Assembly: GCF_003264855.1 (NCBI RefSeq)
Contig: NZ_NFZS01000001.1
Location: forward strand, 2,046,001-2,110,000
Origin: Dyella jiangningensis
GTDB taxonomy: Bacteria > Pseudomonadota > Gammaproteobacteria > Xanthomonadales > Rhodanobacteraceae
Length of the DNA: 64,000 nt
Reading direction: 5' to 3'
The notes under the pieces were generated by a model. That model had not been told where the DNA came from, did no database searches, and worked only from the letters and a program-made list of their open reading frames with translations. Position 1 is the stretch's first letter. The number at the start of each line of letters is the position of its first letter. Below are positions 16,875-24,862 of the stretch, one piece after another. A program made the translations under genes and the position numbers.

Positions 16875-18896
16875 ATGCGCTTCACATCAAGTCACCTGCT
16901 GCTCATTCTCGCCGTCCTGCTTGGGGTTGGACTGGCGCCGTCCGCGCGCGCGGACGTGGCGCTGGGCGCCAAGGCCTTCAGCGTGCCCGGCCTGAAGATG
17001 CAGGACGTGCAGGCCCAGCTGGGCGAGGATGGCCAGGGCGGGCTGAAGCTCAGCCTGCGCTCGGCGAAGACCGAACTTCCCGCCATGGGCTGGAAGCGGG
17101 TCGGCGTGGACCTCCAGGGTACGTTGCAGCGCGACACGCACATGCGCTGGCTGTTCAACGGCACCATGCAGCTGGCCGGCGCTCCCGGCGGGGCGCTGGG
17201 CAATGCCAGCGTCGGCATGATCATCGACGAGGCGGCCAATACGCTGGAGATCAACATCAGCCAGGGGCAGGCCCAGGCCACCACCGCGTTGCCCTTGGAT
17301 CAGCCGACCCACGCGCAGATCAGCCTCAAGGGCGTTCCGGCGGTCTGGCTGCAGGGTGTGTTGAGCACGGTGTGGTCGGGCCGGGCCACCGCCGGCAAGC
17401 TGGACGCCGATATTGCCCTGGACATGGCCGACAAGGGCATCCAGGCCTCGGGCCAGTTCGCCTTGAGCGGTGCCGGCTTCGATACGCCGAGCGGGACGCT
17501 GGCCGGGCAGGGCGTCAGTGGCAACGGACGGCTGAACATCGACAGCACGGGTACGCCCTCACGCATCGACCTGGACAGCAGCCTGCGCGGTGGCGAGTTG
17601 CTGCTTGGTCCGATCTTCGCCCGCCTGCCCGAGCATTCCGTGCAGCTGAGTCTGTCCGCGGCGACCCAGAACGGCGCCATTGATCTGACGCGCCTGCGTG
17701 TGTCGGATGCCGACGCGCTGCAGCTGGACGGCGCCATGGCGTTCAACGCCAAAGGCGACCTCCAGCGGCTGAAGCTGGACCGCCTGCAGTCGCATTTCCC
17801 GGCGGCCTACCAGCGCTACGGACAAGCCTGGCTCGCCACGCTCGGCATCCGCGACATGCATATCGATGGCCAGCTCAATGGATCGATGGACATCGGAAGC
17901 AATGGCCTGCGCAGCTTCTCGTTCGCAACCGAAGGCATGGACATCGCCGATGGAACGGGTCATTTGTCCGTCAAGGGGCTGCGCGGCGGATTGGACTGGG
18001 CCGTGGATGGCGATCGCCCGGCAACCACGCTGGCCTGGCAGGATCTCCAGCTCTATCGCATCGCCAACGGCGCGGCGCAGTCGCGTTGGCAGAGCCGCGA
18101 CGGGACGTTGAGTTTGCAACGTCCGCTGGAAGTGCCGGTGTTCAACGGACATGCCCGCGTCGGCGACTTCGATTGGCGCCCGGCGGCCGCCAAGGGGCGT
18201 CGCTTGGCGACCTCGATGACCTTCACCGGCGTCGACATGGCTGCATTCTCGCGGGCGATGGGCTGGCCCGAATTCCAGGGAACGTTGGCAGGCGCCATTC
18301 CCGCGTTGCGTTGGGTCGACGACCGCTTCGAGTTCGACGGCGGCCTCTCGGTCAATGTGTTCGATGGCTTCGTCGACATCACGAGCTTGTCGCTGCAGGG
18401 ACCGTTCAGCCCGAGCCCGGTGCTGTCCGCCGACGTGCAGCTGAGGCAGCTGGATCTCGCGGCGATGACCAGCGTGTTCGACTTCGGCAGCATCACGGGC
18501 CGCATGGACGGCTCGATCGATGAGCTGCGGCTGGTGAACTGGAATCCCGTGGCCTTCAAGGCCAGCCTGCTGGCCGGCAGCGGTGGACGCATCAGCCAGC
18601 GCGCGGTGAACAACCTCACCACCGTCGGTGGCGGTGGCATGGCCGCTGGCCTGCAGGGCGCGGTGCTGAAGCTGTTCAAGACCTTTGGCTACAAGCGCAT
18701 CGGATTGAACTGCACCTTGCAGGCCTCCGTGTGCCACATGAGCGGCCTGGAAAATGAAGCGGACGGCTACACTATTGTCGAAGGCAGTGGCTTGCCGCGC
18801 CTGCAGGTGATCGGGCATCAGACCCAGGTGGACTGGCCCACCCTGGTACGCCGCCTCAAGAGCGCCATCGAAGGCAACGGACCGGAAGTCCACTGA
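16875..18896 (+). CDS. ydbH: YdbH-like AsmA-family intermembrane protein
   Basis: 673 residues with an N-terminal signal/anchor (SSHLLLILAVLLGVGLAPSARAD) followed by long beta-rich repeats, as in AsmA-like bridge proteins for lipid transport between inner and outer membranes. The C-terminal third is diagnostic of the YdbH family: FDGFVDITSLSLQGPF, then LDLAAMTSVFDFGSITG, then RISQRAVNNLTTVGGGG and YTIVEGSGLPRLQVIGH. It is shorter than E. coli YdbH (about 880). The next gene encodes a YdbL-type lipoprotein, as expected for the ydbH locus. The ATG start is used rather than an in-frame TTG 18 bp upstream. Confidence 0.8.
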   Translation: MRFTSSHLLLILAVLLGVGLAPSARADVALGAKAFSVPGLKMQDVQAQLGEDGQGGLKLSLRSAKTELPAMGWKRVGVDLQGTLQRDTHMRWLFNGTMQLAGAPGGALGNASVGMIIDEAANTLEINISQGQAQATTALPLDQPTHAQISLKGVPAVWLQGVLSTVWSGRATAGKLDADIALDMADKGIQASGQFALSGAGFDTPSGTLAGQGVSGNGRLNIDSTGTPSRIDLDSSLRGGELLLGPIFARLPEHSVQLSLSAATQNGAIDLTRLRVSDADALQLDGAMAFNAKGDLQRLKLDRLQSHFPAAYQRYGQAWLATLGIRDMHIDGQLNGSMDIGSNGLRSFSFATEGMDIADGTGHLSVKGLRGGLDWAVDGDRPATTLAWQDLQLYRIANGAAQSRWQSRDGTLSLQRPLEVPVFNGHARVGDFDWRPAAAKGRRLATSMTFTGVDMAAFSRAMGWPEFQGTLAGAIPALRWVDDRFEFDGGLSVNVFDGFVDITSLSLQGPFSPSPVLSADVQLRQLDLAAMTSVFDFGSITGRMDGSIDELRLVNWNPVAFKASLLAGSGGRISQRAVNNLTTVGGGGMAAGLQGAVLKLFKTFGYKRIGLNCTLQASVCHMSGLENEADGYTIVEGSGLPRLQVIGHQTQVDWPTLVRRLKSAIEGNGPEVH

Positions 18897-18930
18897 GCAT
18901 CCTGCATCCCCACACCCCAAGGAGTCGAAC

Positions 18931-19533
18931 ATGCGCAAGCTCGTCTATGGATTGCTGACCATGCTGGTGGTCGCGCTGGTGGGGTGCGTCACCATCAACG
19001 TGTATTTCCCCGAGGCAGCCGCACAGAAGGCCGCCGACCAGTTCATCGGCACGGTGATCGACAGCGCGCCGGCACCCGCTTCGAAGGACAACGAACCGTC
19101 GCCGCCCGCGAAGAAGGACGGCCAGCCGTCCGCCATGCTGCTGGACCTGCTGATCCCGGCGGCCTATGCGGCGGATACGCCCAACATCCGCATCCAGACG
19201 GCCACCACCGAGGCGATCCACGGTCGCATGCAGGAGCGCTTCCGCAGCACGCTCGCGCCGCTGTTCAACAGCGGTGCCGTCGGGTTCACCCGCGATGGCC
19301 TGGTGGCCGTGCGTGACGCCGCCAAGGTGCCGCTGGACCAGCGCGCCGGCGTGAATGCCGCGGTAGCCGACGAGAACCGCGACCGCGAGGCGCTCTATCG
19401 CGAGGTAGCCAACGCCAACAACCATCCGGAGTGGGAATCACAGATCCGCGCCACGTTCGCCAAGGGCTGGATCGAGCGGGCCCGTGCGGGCTGGTATTAT
19501 CAAGACCCTTCGGGCGCCTGGAAGCAGAAGTAA
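18931..19533 (+). CDS. ydbL: YdbL (DUF1318)-type lipoprotein
   Basis: 200 residues. A lipoprotein signal with lipobox LVGC places the acylated Cys at 19. Mature residues start VTINVYFPEAAAQKAAD, then a Pro/Lys/Ala-rich linker (45-75), then the DUF1318 domain (about 90-198: IHGRMQERFRSTLAP...WIERARAGWYYQDPSGAWKQK). In E. coli the locus is ydbH-ynbE-ydbL, with a separate small lipoprotein YnbE and a soluble periplasmic YdbL. Here one protein carries both a lipid anchor with a short alternating strand and the YdbL domain. It is 34 bp after the YdbH-like gene and surely in the same operon. Confidence 0.82.
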   Translation: MRKLVYGLLTMLVVALVGCVTINVYFPEAAAQKAADQFIGTVIDSAPAPASKDNEPSPPAKKDGQPSAMLLDLLIPAAYAADTPNIRIQTATTEAIHGRMQERFRSTLAPLFNSGAVGFTRDGLVAVRDAAKVPLDQRAGVNAAVADENRDREALYREVANANNHPEWESQIRATFAKGWIERARAGWYYQDPSGAWKQK

Positions 19534-19561
19534 GCCGTTCGCCCTTTCTTTGCCCGACTGC

Positions 19562-19593
19562 CGCGCCCGGGTCACCTGACTCGGGCGCGCGCG
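19562..19593 (+). terminator. Intrinsic terminator after the ydbH-ydbL operon
   Basis: Stem CGCGCCCG (19562-19569) / CGGGCGCG (19582-19589) plus an inner GT/AC pair, followed by CGCGTTTC. A short T-run makes it moderate. Confidence 0.5.
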
Positions 19594-19614
19594 TTTCTGG
19601 AAGCCGCCGTACCC

Positions 19615-20928
19615 ATGAATGAACTTCAAGCCACCATCACCGACCTCAGCCACGACGGCAAGGGCGTCGCCCGCATCGACGGCAAGGCCGTCTTCGTCAG
19701 CGGGGCGCTGCTGGGCGAGGAGGTGAAGCTGCGCATCCGCAAGCGTCATCGCCACTACGACGAGGCGGAAGTGGTGGAGCTGCTCACCCGCTCGCCGCAT
19801 CGCGTGGAGCCGCGTTGCCGCCACTTCGGCCAGTGCGGCGGTTGCTCGCTGCAGCACCTGGATGCCGCATCGCAGATCGAAGTGAAGCAGCGCGTGCTGA
19901 AGGACAACTTCGAGCGCATCGGCAAGGTCGAGCCCGCGCTGTGGCTGCCGCCGCTCACCGACGAGCCCTGGGGTTATCGCCGCAAGGGCCGCCTCTCGGT
20001 ACGCTCGGTGGCGAAGAAGGGACGCGTGCTGGTCGGCTTTCGCGAAGAGAGCAATCCGCGCTTCGTCGCCGACATCAGCCAGTGCGAAGTGGTGCACCCG
20101 GCCATCGGTCCCAAGATCGGGCTGCTGGCCGAGTTGATCAGCGGCATGGATGCGGCGAGCGACATCCCCCAGATCGAGTTCGCTGCGGGCGACGATGTCG
20201 TGGCGCTGGTGTTCCGCCACATGTCGCCGTTGAGCGAACGCGATCGCGACGCATTGATCGCGTTCGGCAAGGAACACGGCTTTGCGATCTACCTGCAGCC
20301 CGGCAGTGTCAGCAGCGTGCATCCGCTGTGGCCCGAGCATCCGCGGCTGGCCTTCCGCATTCCGAGTGGCGACGCGGCGTACGACGACGTGGAGCTGGAA
20401 TTCCGGCCGCTCGACTTCGTGCAGGTCAATGCCGGCATGAACCAGCGCATGATGGCTCGCGCGATGGAGCTGCTTGACCCGCAGCCCGGCGATCGCGTGC
20501 TGGACCTGTTCTGCGGCCTGGGCAATTTCACCTTGCCGATCGCGCGGCGCGTGGCCGAAGTGGTGGGCGTGGAAGGCGAGCATGGCCTGGTGGAGCGCGC
20601 CGCCGAAAACGCGGCACGCAACGGCATCACGCATGCCCGCTTCGAGGTGGCCAACCTGTTCGAGGACCAGCGCCAGGCCCATTGGGCCCGCCAGCCCTGG
20701 GACACGCTGTTGCTCGACCCGCCGCGCGCCGGTGCGGACAAGGTGCTGGAATACCTGCCGCACAAGGAAACGAAGCGTATCGTCTACGTGTCGTGCCATC
20801 CCGGCTCGCTGGCGCGCGACGCGGGCATCCTGGTGCAGAAGCATGGTTTCCGCTTGAGCGCGGCCGGCGTGATGGATATGTTCCCGCATACCGCCCACGT
20901 CGAATCGATCGCGTTGTTCGAAAGGTGA
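19615..20928 (+). CDS. rlmD: 23S rRNA (uracil-1939-C5)-methyltransferase RlmD
   Basis: 437-residue SAM-dependent methyltransferase. An N-terminal TRAM RNA-binding domain (residues 1-60) is followed by iron-sulphur cysteines Cys68, Cys74 and Cys77 (CRHFGQCGGC), with a further Cys in ISQCEVVH. The Rossmann methyltransferase has VLDLFCGLGNFTLP, the DPPRAGAD loop and the catalytic nucleophile in VSCHPGSLARD. The family usually has VSCNP, so His replaces Asn next to the catalytic Cys, a small variation. It is preceded by a terminator and followed 15 bp later by a CYTH gene. Confidence 0.95.
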   Translation: MNELQATITDLSHDGKGVARIDGKAVFVSGALLGEEVKLRIRKRHRHYDEAEVVELLTRSPHRVEPRCRHFGQCGGCSLQHLDAASQIEVKQRVLKDNFERIGKVEPALWLPPLTDEPWGYRRKGRLSVRSVAKKGRVLVGFREESNPRFVADISQCEVVHPAIGPKIGLLAELISGMDAASDIPQIEFAAGDDVVALVFRHMSPLSERDRDALIAFGKEHGFAIYLQPGSVSSVHPLWPEHPRLAFRIPSGDAAYDDVELEFRPLDFVQVNAGMNQRMMARAMELLDPQPGDRVLDLFCGLGNFTLPIARRVAEVVGVEGEHGLVERAAENAARNGITHARFEVANLFEDQRQAHWARQPWDTLLLDPPRAGADKVLEYLPHKETKRIVYVSCHPGSLARDAGILVQKHGFRLSAAGVMDMFPHTAHVESIALFER

Positions 20929-20943
20929 TAACCGGGAGCTGTC

Positions 20944-21471
20944 GTGGGTATTGAGATCGAACGCAAATTTCTCCTCGGTAGCGACGATTGGCGCGATGCT
21001 GCTTCGCGCAGCGAGCGCATTGCCCAGGGTTATCTGGTCGGCGCGAAGGCGTTGCGGGACGGCATGGCGCTCGCCTCGGTGCGGGTACGTCGCATCGGCG
21101 AGCACGCCTGGCTGAACATCAAGTCGGCACAGCTGGGCATCGAGCGTGCGGAGTACGAGTACCCGATTCCCCTGGCCGACGCCGAACAGATGCTGGCCAC
21201 GTTGTGCGACGGCGTGCTGGAGAAGATCCGTCATCACGTCGTCGTGGACGGCGTGCTATTCGAGGTGGATGAGTTCTTTGGCGACAACGCCGGGCTGGTG
21301 GTCGCCGAGGTGGAGCTTCCCTCGCAGGACGCCGCCTTCCCGCGTCCCGCCTGGCTGGGGCGTGAAGTGAGCCACCTCGCGCGCTACTACAACGTCAACC
21401 TGATCGCGCATCCCTATGGCCAGTGGAGCCAGGAGGAGCGACAGGCCGCAGGAGAAACCAGCGCATGCTGA
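20944..21471 (+). CDS. CYTH-domain protein (triphosphate tunnel metalloenzyme family)
   Basis: 175 residues, one CYTH domain. The hallmark ExExK is EIERK at residues 4-8 after a GTG start. Further charged strands (SVRVRR, LNIKSA, EYEYPI, VLEKIRHHVVV, VDEFFGDNAGLVVAEVEL) line the tunnel. Relatives hydrolyse inorganic triphosphate or bind triphosphorylated substrates with divalent metal. The substrate here is unknown. The coding end overlaps the nagZ start by 7 bp, so the genes are translationally linked. Confidence 0.88.
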   Translation: MGIEIERKFLLGSDDWRDAASRSERIAQGYLVGAKALRDGMALASVRVRRIGEHAWLNIKSAQLGIERAEYEYPIPLADAEQMLATLCDGVLEKIRHHVVVDGVLFEVDEFFGDNAGLVVAEVELPSQDAAFPRPAWLGREVSHLARYYNVNLIAHPYGQWSQEERQAAGETSAC

Positions 21472-22487
21472 TGATCGGCCTCGCCGGTACCACCTTGGCG
21501 CCCGCGGAACATGCGTGGCTCACCGCGTCGGGCGTGTCGGGCGTCATCCTGTTCGCGCGCAACTTCGAATCGCGAGAGCAGCTGATGGCGCTGGTGGACG
21601 CGATTCGCGACGTCGGTGGCGAGGACATGCTCATTGCCGTCGACCAGGAAGGCGGTCCGGTGCAGCGCTTCCGCGAGGGATTCACGCGCCTGCCGCCGCT
21701 GTCGACCATTGGCGCCGAATACGCCCGTGACCCGGAGAACGCCATCCGGCTCGCCGAAGAGCACGCCTGGGTGATGTCCAGCGAACTGCGCGCCAGCGGC
21801 GTGGACTTCAGTTTCGCGCCCGTGGTCGACCTGGCTCGCGGCAACGCGGCCATCGGTCCACGTGCTTTCCATGCCGATCCGGCCATCGCCGCCGAACTGA
21901 CGCAGGCCTATGTGCGCGGTATGCATCTGGGCGGCATGGCGGCCGTGCTCAAGCATTTCCCGGGTCATGGCTCGGTCGCGGTGGACACGCACAAGGCCGC
22001 GGCCATCGATCCGCGTCCGCTGGACGAGATCCGCCGTGACGACCTGGTGCCGTTCGTCGAAGGCATCGCCGCGCATGCGGAAGCGGTGATGATCGCGCAT
22101 GTGATCTACCCCGAGGTCGACGCGCAGCCGGCCGGCTTCTCCAGGCGTTGGATCGGGGAAATCCTGCGCGGCGAGCTGGGCTTCAACGGTGCGGTCATCA
22201 GCGACGACATCAGCATGGCGGCGGCTGGCGCTGCCGGTGGCGCGGCCGAGCGCGTGCGCGCTCACCTCGATGCCGGCTGCGATCTGGTGCTCGCCTGTTT
22301 TCCCAACGTGGTGGACGAGGCCATTGCGGCCGTGCAGGGTCACGCGGCCGCCGCGCCGGAACGCCTGGCGGCCCTGCGGGGCGCCGTCGCCTCCACCTGG
22401 GAAGGACTTCTCGACAACCCACAGCGCGACCGTTTCATCGCGCGCGTCACGGCGCTCAACGCCGTGGAAGGATCCTCTGCAGCATGA
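21465..22487 (+). CDS. nagZ: Beta-N-acetylhexosaminidase NagZ (GH3)
   Basis: 340-residue cytosolic glycosidase that removes GlcNAc from 1,6-anhydro-muropeptides during peptidoglycan recycling. GH3 signatures: AVDQEGGPVQRF near residue 55-65, KHFPGHGSVAVDTH (catalytic His loop) near 165-178, and GAVISDDISM with the nucleophile Asp near 245. The start ATG has GGAGAA about 10 bp upstream and lies inside the end of the CYTH gene. The stop overlaps the next start (ATGA), and this operon continues into purine salvage genes. Confidence 0.96.
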   Translation: MLMIGLAGTTLAPAEHAWLTASGVSGVILFARNFESREQLMALVDAIRDVGGEDMLIAVDQEGGPVQRFREGFTRLPPLSTIGAEYARDPENAIRLAEEHAWVMSSELRASGVDFSFAPVVDLARGNAAIGPRAFHADPAIAAELTQAYVRGMHLGGMAAVLKHFPGHGSVAVDTHKAAAIDPRPLDEIRRDDLVPFVEGIAAHAEAVMIAHVIYPEVDAQPAGFSRRWIGEILRGELGFNGAVISDDISMAAAGAAGGAAERVRAHLDAGCDLVLACFPNVVDEAIAAVQGHAAAAPERLAALRGAVASTWEGLLDNPQRDRFIARVTALNAVEGSSAA

Positions 22488-23029
22488 CGACCACTCCTTC
22501 ACTGGCGGCAGCCCTCGCTGATGCCGATCTGCTGTTCAGTCGCGCGGACCTCGAATCGGTCATCGCGGACATGGGCCGGCGCATCGATGCAGAGCTCGAT
22601 GGCGAGCGCGCCGTGTTCCTCACGGTGATGAATGGCGCACTGATCTTCGCGGGCCATCTGGCGCTCGCGATCCGCACCGACGTCGAATTCGACTACGTCC
22701 ACGCCACCCGCTACCGCGGGGCCACCTCGGGCAGCGAGCTGCACTGGTTGCGCGAACCTGCGGTGGATCTCTCCGGGCGCACCGTGCTGCTGGTGGACGA
22801 CATCCTCGATGAAGGCCACACGCTGAAGGCCGTGCGCGACGACTGCCTGCGCCGCGGCGCGCGCCGCGTGCTGGTGGTCAGCCTGTGCACCAAGCAGCAC
22901 GATCGCCTGGTCGACGGCATCGCGGCCGACTTCAACGGCGTCGAGTTGCCGGATCGCTATGTGTTCGGGTTTGGCATGGACTACTACGAGCAGGGCCGCA
23001 ACCTGCCGGGTATTTACGCGTTGAAGTAA
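22484..23029 (+). CDS. Hypoxanthine-guanine phosphoribosyltransferase
   Basis: 181 residues. Converts hypoxanthine or guanine plus PRPP to IMP or GMP. The PRPP-binding motif LLVDDILDEGHTL lies near residues 100-112. The base/pyrophosphate-binding features FLTVMNGALIFAG and the C-terminal YVFGFGMDYYEQGRNLPGIYAL fit type I HGPRTs. Start ATG overlaps the nagZ stop by 4 bp. Position next to a methylthioinosine phosphorylase makes sense, because that enzyme releases hypoxanthine for this one to recapture. Confidence 0.93.
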   Translation: MTTTPSLAAALADADLLFSRADLESVIADMGRRIDAELDGERAVFLTVMNGALIFAGHLALAIRTDVEFDYVHATRYRGATSGSELHWLREPAVDLSGRTVLLVDDILDEGHTLKAVRDDCLRRGARRVLVVSLCTKQHDRLVDGIAADFNGVELPDRYVFGFGMDYYEQGRNLPGIYALK

Positions 23030-23065
23030 GCCGGCCTGGCTGGCCGCACCGCGAGGAGTGGACAC

Positions 23066-23632
23066 ATGAACATACTCGGCATCTCCGGCAGCCTGCGGCA
23101 GGCCTCCTTCAACACGGCCTTGCTGCATGCCGCGCAGGACCTGGCGCCGGCCGGCATGAACATCGTGATCCATCGCCTGCACGATCTGCCGTTGTTCGAC
23201 CAGGACGTGGAAGAGCAGGGCGACCCCGAGGCGGTGGCGGCCTTCAAGGACGCCATCGACCATGCGGACGGCATCCTCGTCGCCTGCCCGGAGTACAACG
23301 GCGGCATCACCGGCGTGCTGAAGAATGCCGTGGACTGGGCGTCGCGCATCGGCAAGTCCCGCCAGGCGGCCGCGCTCACCGGCAAGATGGTGTGCATTGT
23401 CGGCGCCAGCCCGGGCATCACCGGCACCGTGCGCGCGCAGGACCAGTTGCGGCTGGTATTGCGCCGCGCCGGCGCGCGTACCGAGCCGCAAGGTGACGTG
23501 CTGGTGTTCCAGGCGCATACCAAGATCATCGAAGGCAGGCTGGCCGATGAGCGCACGCGCGAGGCGCTGGGCCGGCACCTGCAAGGATTCGCCGACCGGC
23601 TGGCCGCCGTGGCGAGAGAACTGCAAATCTGA
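23066..23632 (+). CDS. NADPH-dependent FMN reductase / quinone reductase family
   Basis: 188-residue flavodoxin-like protein. The phosphate-binding loop GISGSLRQASFNTALL is at residues 5-20, and the CPEYNGGITGVLKNAVDW motif at about 75-92 is typical of the ArsH/ChrR/YieF-type NAD(P)H:FMN or quinone reductases. It probably acts in cytosolic quinone or xenobiotic reduction. The RBS GAGGAG precedes the ATG. It sits between hpt and the phosphorylase in the same orientation, most likely in the same transcript, without an obvious link to purines. Confidence 0.9.
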   Translation: MNILGISGSLRQASFNTALLHAAQDLAPAGMNIVIHRLHDLPLFDQDVEEQGDPEAVAAFKDAIDHADGILVACPEYNGGITGVLKNAVDWASRIGKSRQAAALTGKMVCIVGASPGITGTVRAQDQLRLVLRRAGARTEPQGDVLVFQAHTKIIEGRLADERTREALGRHLQGFADRLAAVARELQI

Positions 23633-23646
23633 AACAGGAACGACCC

Positions 23647-24390
23647 GTGACTATCGATCTGGCCGTCATCGGCGGCAGCGGCTTGTACAACTTCCCGGGG
23701 CTGGAGAACACCTCCCGCCACAGCGTCGACACGCCTTTCGGCACCGCCTCGGGCGACGTGGTGATCGGCGACTTCGCCGGGCGTCGGGTGGCTTTCCTGG
23801 CCCGTCATGGCGAAAGCCATACCGTGCCGCCGCACCGGGTGAACTATCGGGCGAACCTGTGGGCGCTGCATTCGCTGGGCGCGCACCGCGTCATCGGCGT
23901 CAATGCCGTCGGCGGCATCCGCGGCGACATGGGGCCACGGGTCATCGTGGTGCCTGATCAGGTCATCGACTACACCCACGGCCGTTACACCAGCTTCTGC
24001 GACGTGGAAGGTGCCGAGGTTCGCCATATCGACTTCAGCGAGCCCTATACCGAGTCGCTGCGTCGCGAGCTGATCGCTGCGGCTTCCGCGGCGGGCGTGG
24101 CGGTGATCGATGGCGGTTGTTACGGCGCGACCCAGGGGCCGCGGCTGGAGACCCGGGCCGAAATCGCCCGCATGAAGCGCGACGGCTGCGACCTGGTCGG
24201 CATGACCGGCATGCCCGAGGCGGTGCTCGCCCGCGAACTGGAGCTGGAGTACGCGTGCCTGGCCCTGGTAGCCAACTTCGCGGCCGGTTGCGGCGACGAG
24301 GCCGAGATCAGCATCGAGGAAATCTTCGCCCATCTGGCCGCGGCAACCGCCGAAGTACCCCGCATCCTCGGGGTATTGCTCAAAAGGTGA
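23647..24390 (+). CDS. S-methyl-5'-thioinosine phosphorylase (MTAP/PNP family)
   Basis: 247 residues, GTG start. Phosphorolysis of methylthioinosine gives hypoxanthine and methylthioribose-1-phosphate. Family motifs: IGGSGLYNFPGL, FLARHGESHTVPPHRVNYRANLWAL, and GMPEAVLARELELEYACLALV. The base-contacting segment reads VANFAAG, with Asn where adenine-specific MTAPs have an Asp pair (TDYD-type). That supports a 6-oxopurine substrate. Neighbouring hpt and nagZ match the Pseudomonas arrangement of the characterised enzyme. Function inferred from residue and context; it could be a general inosine/guanosine phosphorylase. Confidence 0.88.
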   Translation: MTIDLAVIGGSGLYNFPGLENTSRHSVDTPFGTASGDVVIGDFAGRRVAFLARHGESHTVPPHRVNYRANLWALHSLGAHRVIGVNAVGGIRGDMGPRVIVVPDQVIDYTHGRYTSFCDVEGAEVRHIDFSEPYTESLRRELIAAASAAGVAVIDGGCYGATQGPRLETRAEIARMKRDGCDLVGMTGMPEAVLARELELEYACLALVANFAAGCGDEAEISIEEIFAHLAAATAEVPRILGVLLKR

Positions 24391-24432
24391 GCAGCCGTCC
24401 GGCTTTTTGATCGTGCCAAAGTCATACCCGTA

Positions 24433-24462
24433 TTGCGCTTTGCTATCAAACATGTTGATACT
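24433..24462 (+). promoter_or_regulatory. Possible sigma-70 promoter for the cold-shock gene
   Basis: TTGCGC (24433-24438), 18 nt, GATACT (24457-24462), giving a 5' leader of about 80 nt before the cold-shock ATG. Cold-shock genes commonly have long structured leaders. The match is modest. Confidence 0.3.
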
Positions 24463-24552
24463 TCCGCTGTGCCAGGGGCGGCGGACCAAGGGGTCAAGGT
24501 GGTTCAGCGCTATACCGTGGTGCATCCAGTCCATGATTCAGAGGTTCACGCA

Positions 24553-24759
24553 ATGCGTTTCGGTACGGTCAAGTGGTTCAACGATGCCAAGGGTTTCGGC
24601 TTCATCGCACCCGAGGACGGTGGGGAGGACGTGTTCGTCCACTTTTCGGCGATCAACGCCAAGGGCTTTCGCAGCCTGCAGGAAGGTCAGCGCGTGAAGT
24701 TCGAAGTCACCACGGGTCCGAAGGGCGCCCAGGCTTCGGGCGTCGAAATCGCTGGTTGA
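24553..24759 (+). CDS. CspA-family cold-shock protein
   Basis: 68-residue single-stranded nucleic-acid-binding OB-fold protein. RNP1 is KGFGFI (residues 13-18) and RNP2 is VFVHF (about 29-33). The full length and the ending ASGVEIAG match CspA-type proteins used in cold adaptation or as general RNA chaperones. The start is placed at MRFGTVKWF; in-frame upstream codons belong to the leader. It is monocistronic, with a leader and a strong terminator. Confidence 0.95.
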   Translation: MRFGTVKWFNDAKGFGFIAPEDGGEDVFVHFSAINAKGFRSLQEGQRVKFEVTTGPKGAQASGVEIAG

Positions 24760-24802
24760 TCTCGACGAGCAGGCAACGCGCCGCTCATCGCAGTGATTAG
24801 GG

Positions 24803-24832
24803 AGCCCCGCGTCGAAAGGCGCGGGGCTTTCT
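24803..24832 (+). terminator. Rho-independent terminator of the cold-shock gene
   Basis: Perfect 9-bp stem AGCCCCGCG (24803-24811) / CGCGGGGCT (24820-24828), 8-nt loop, followed by TTCTGCGTT. Confidence 0.8.
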
Positions 24833-24862
24833 GCGTTATGCAACGAACAGATCGGAGCAGAA

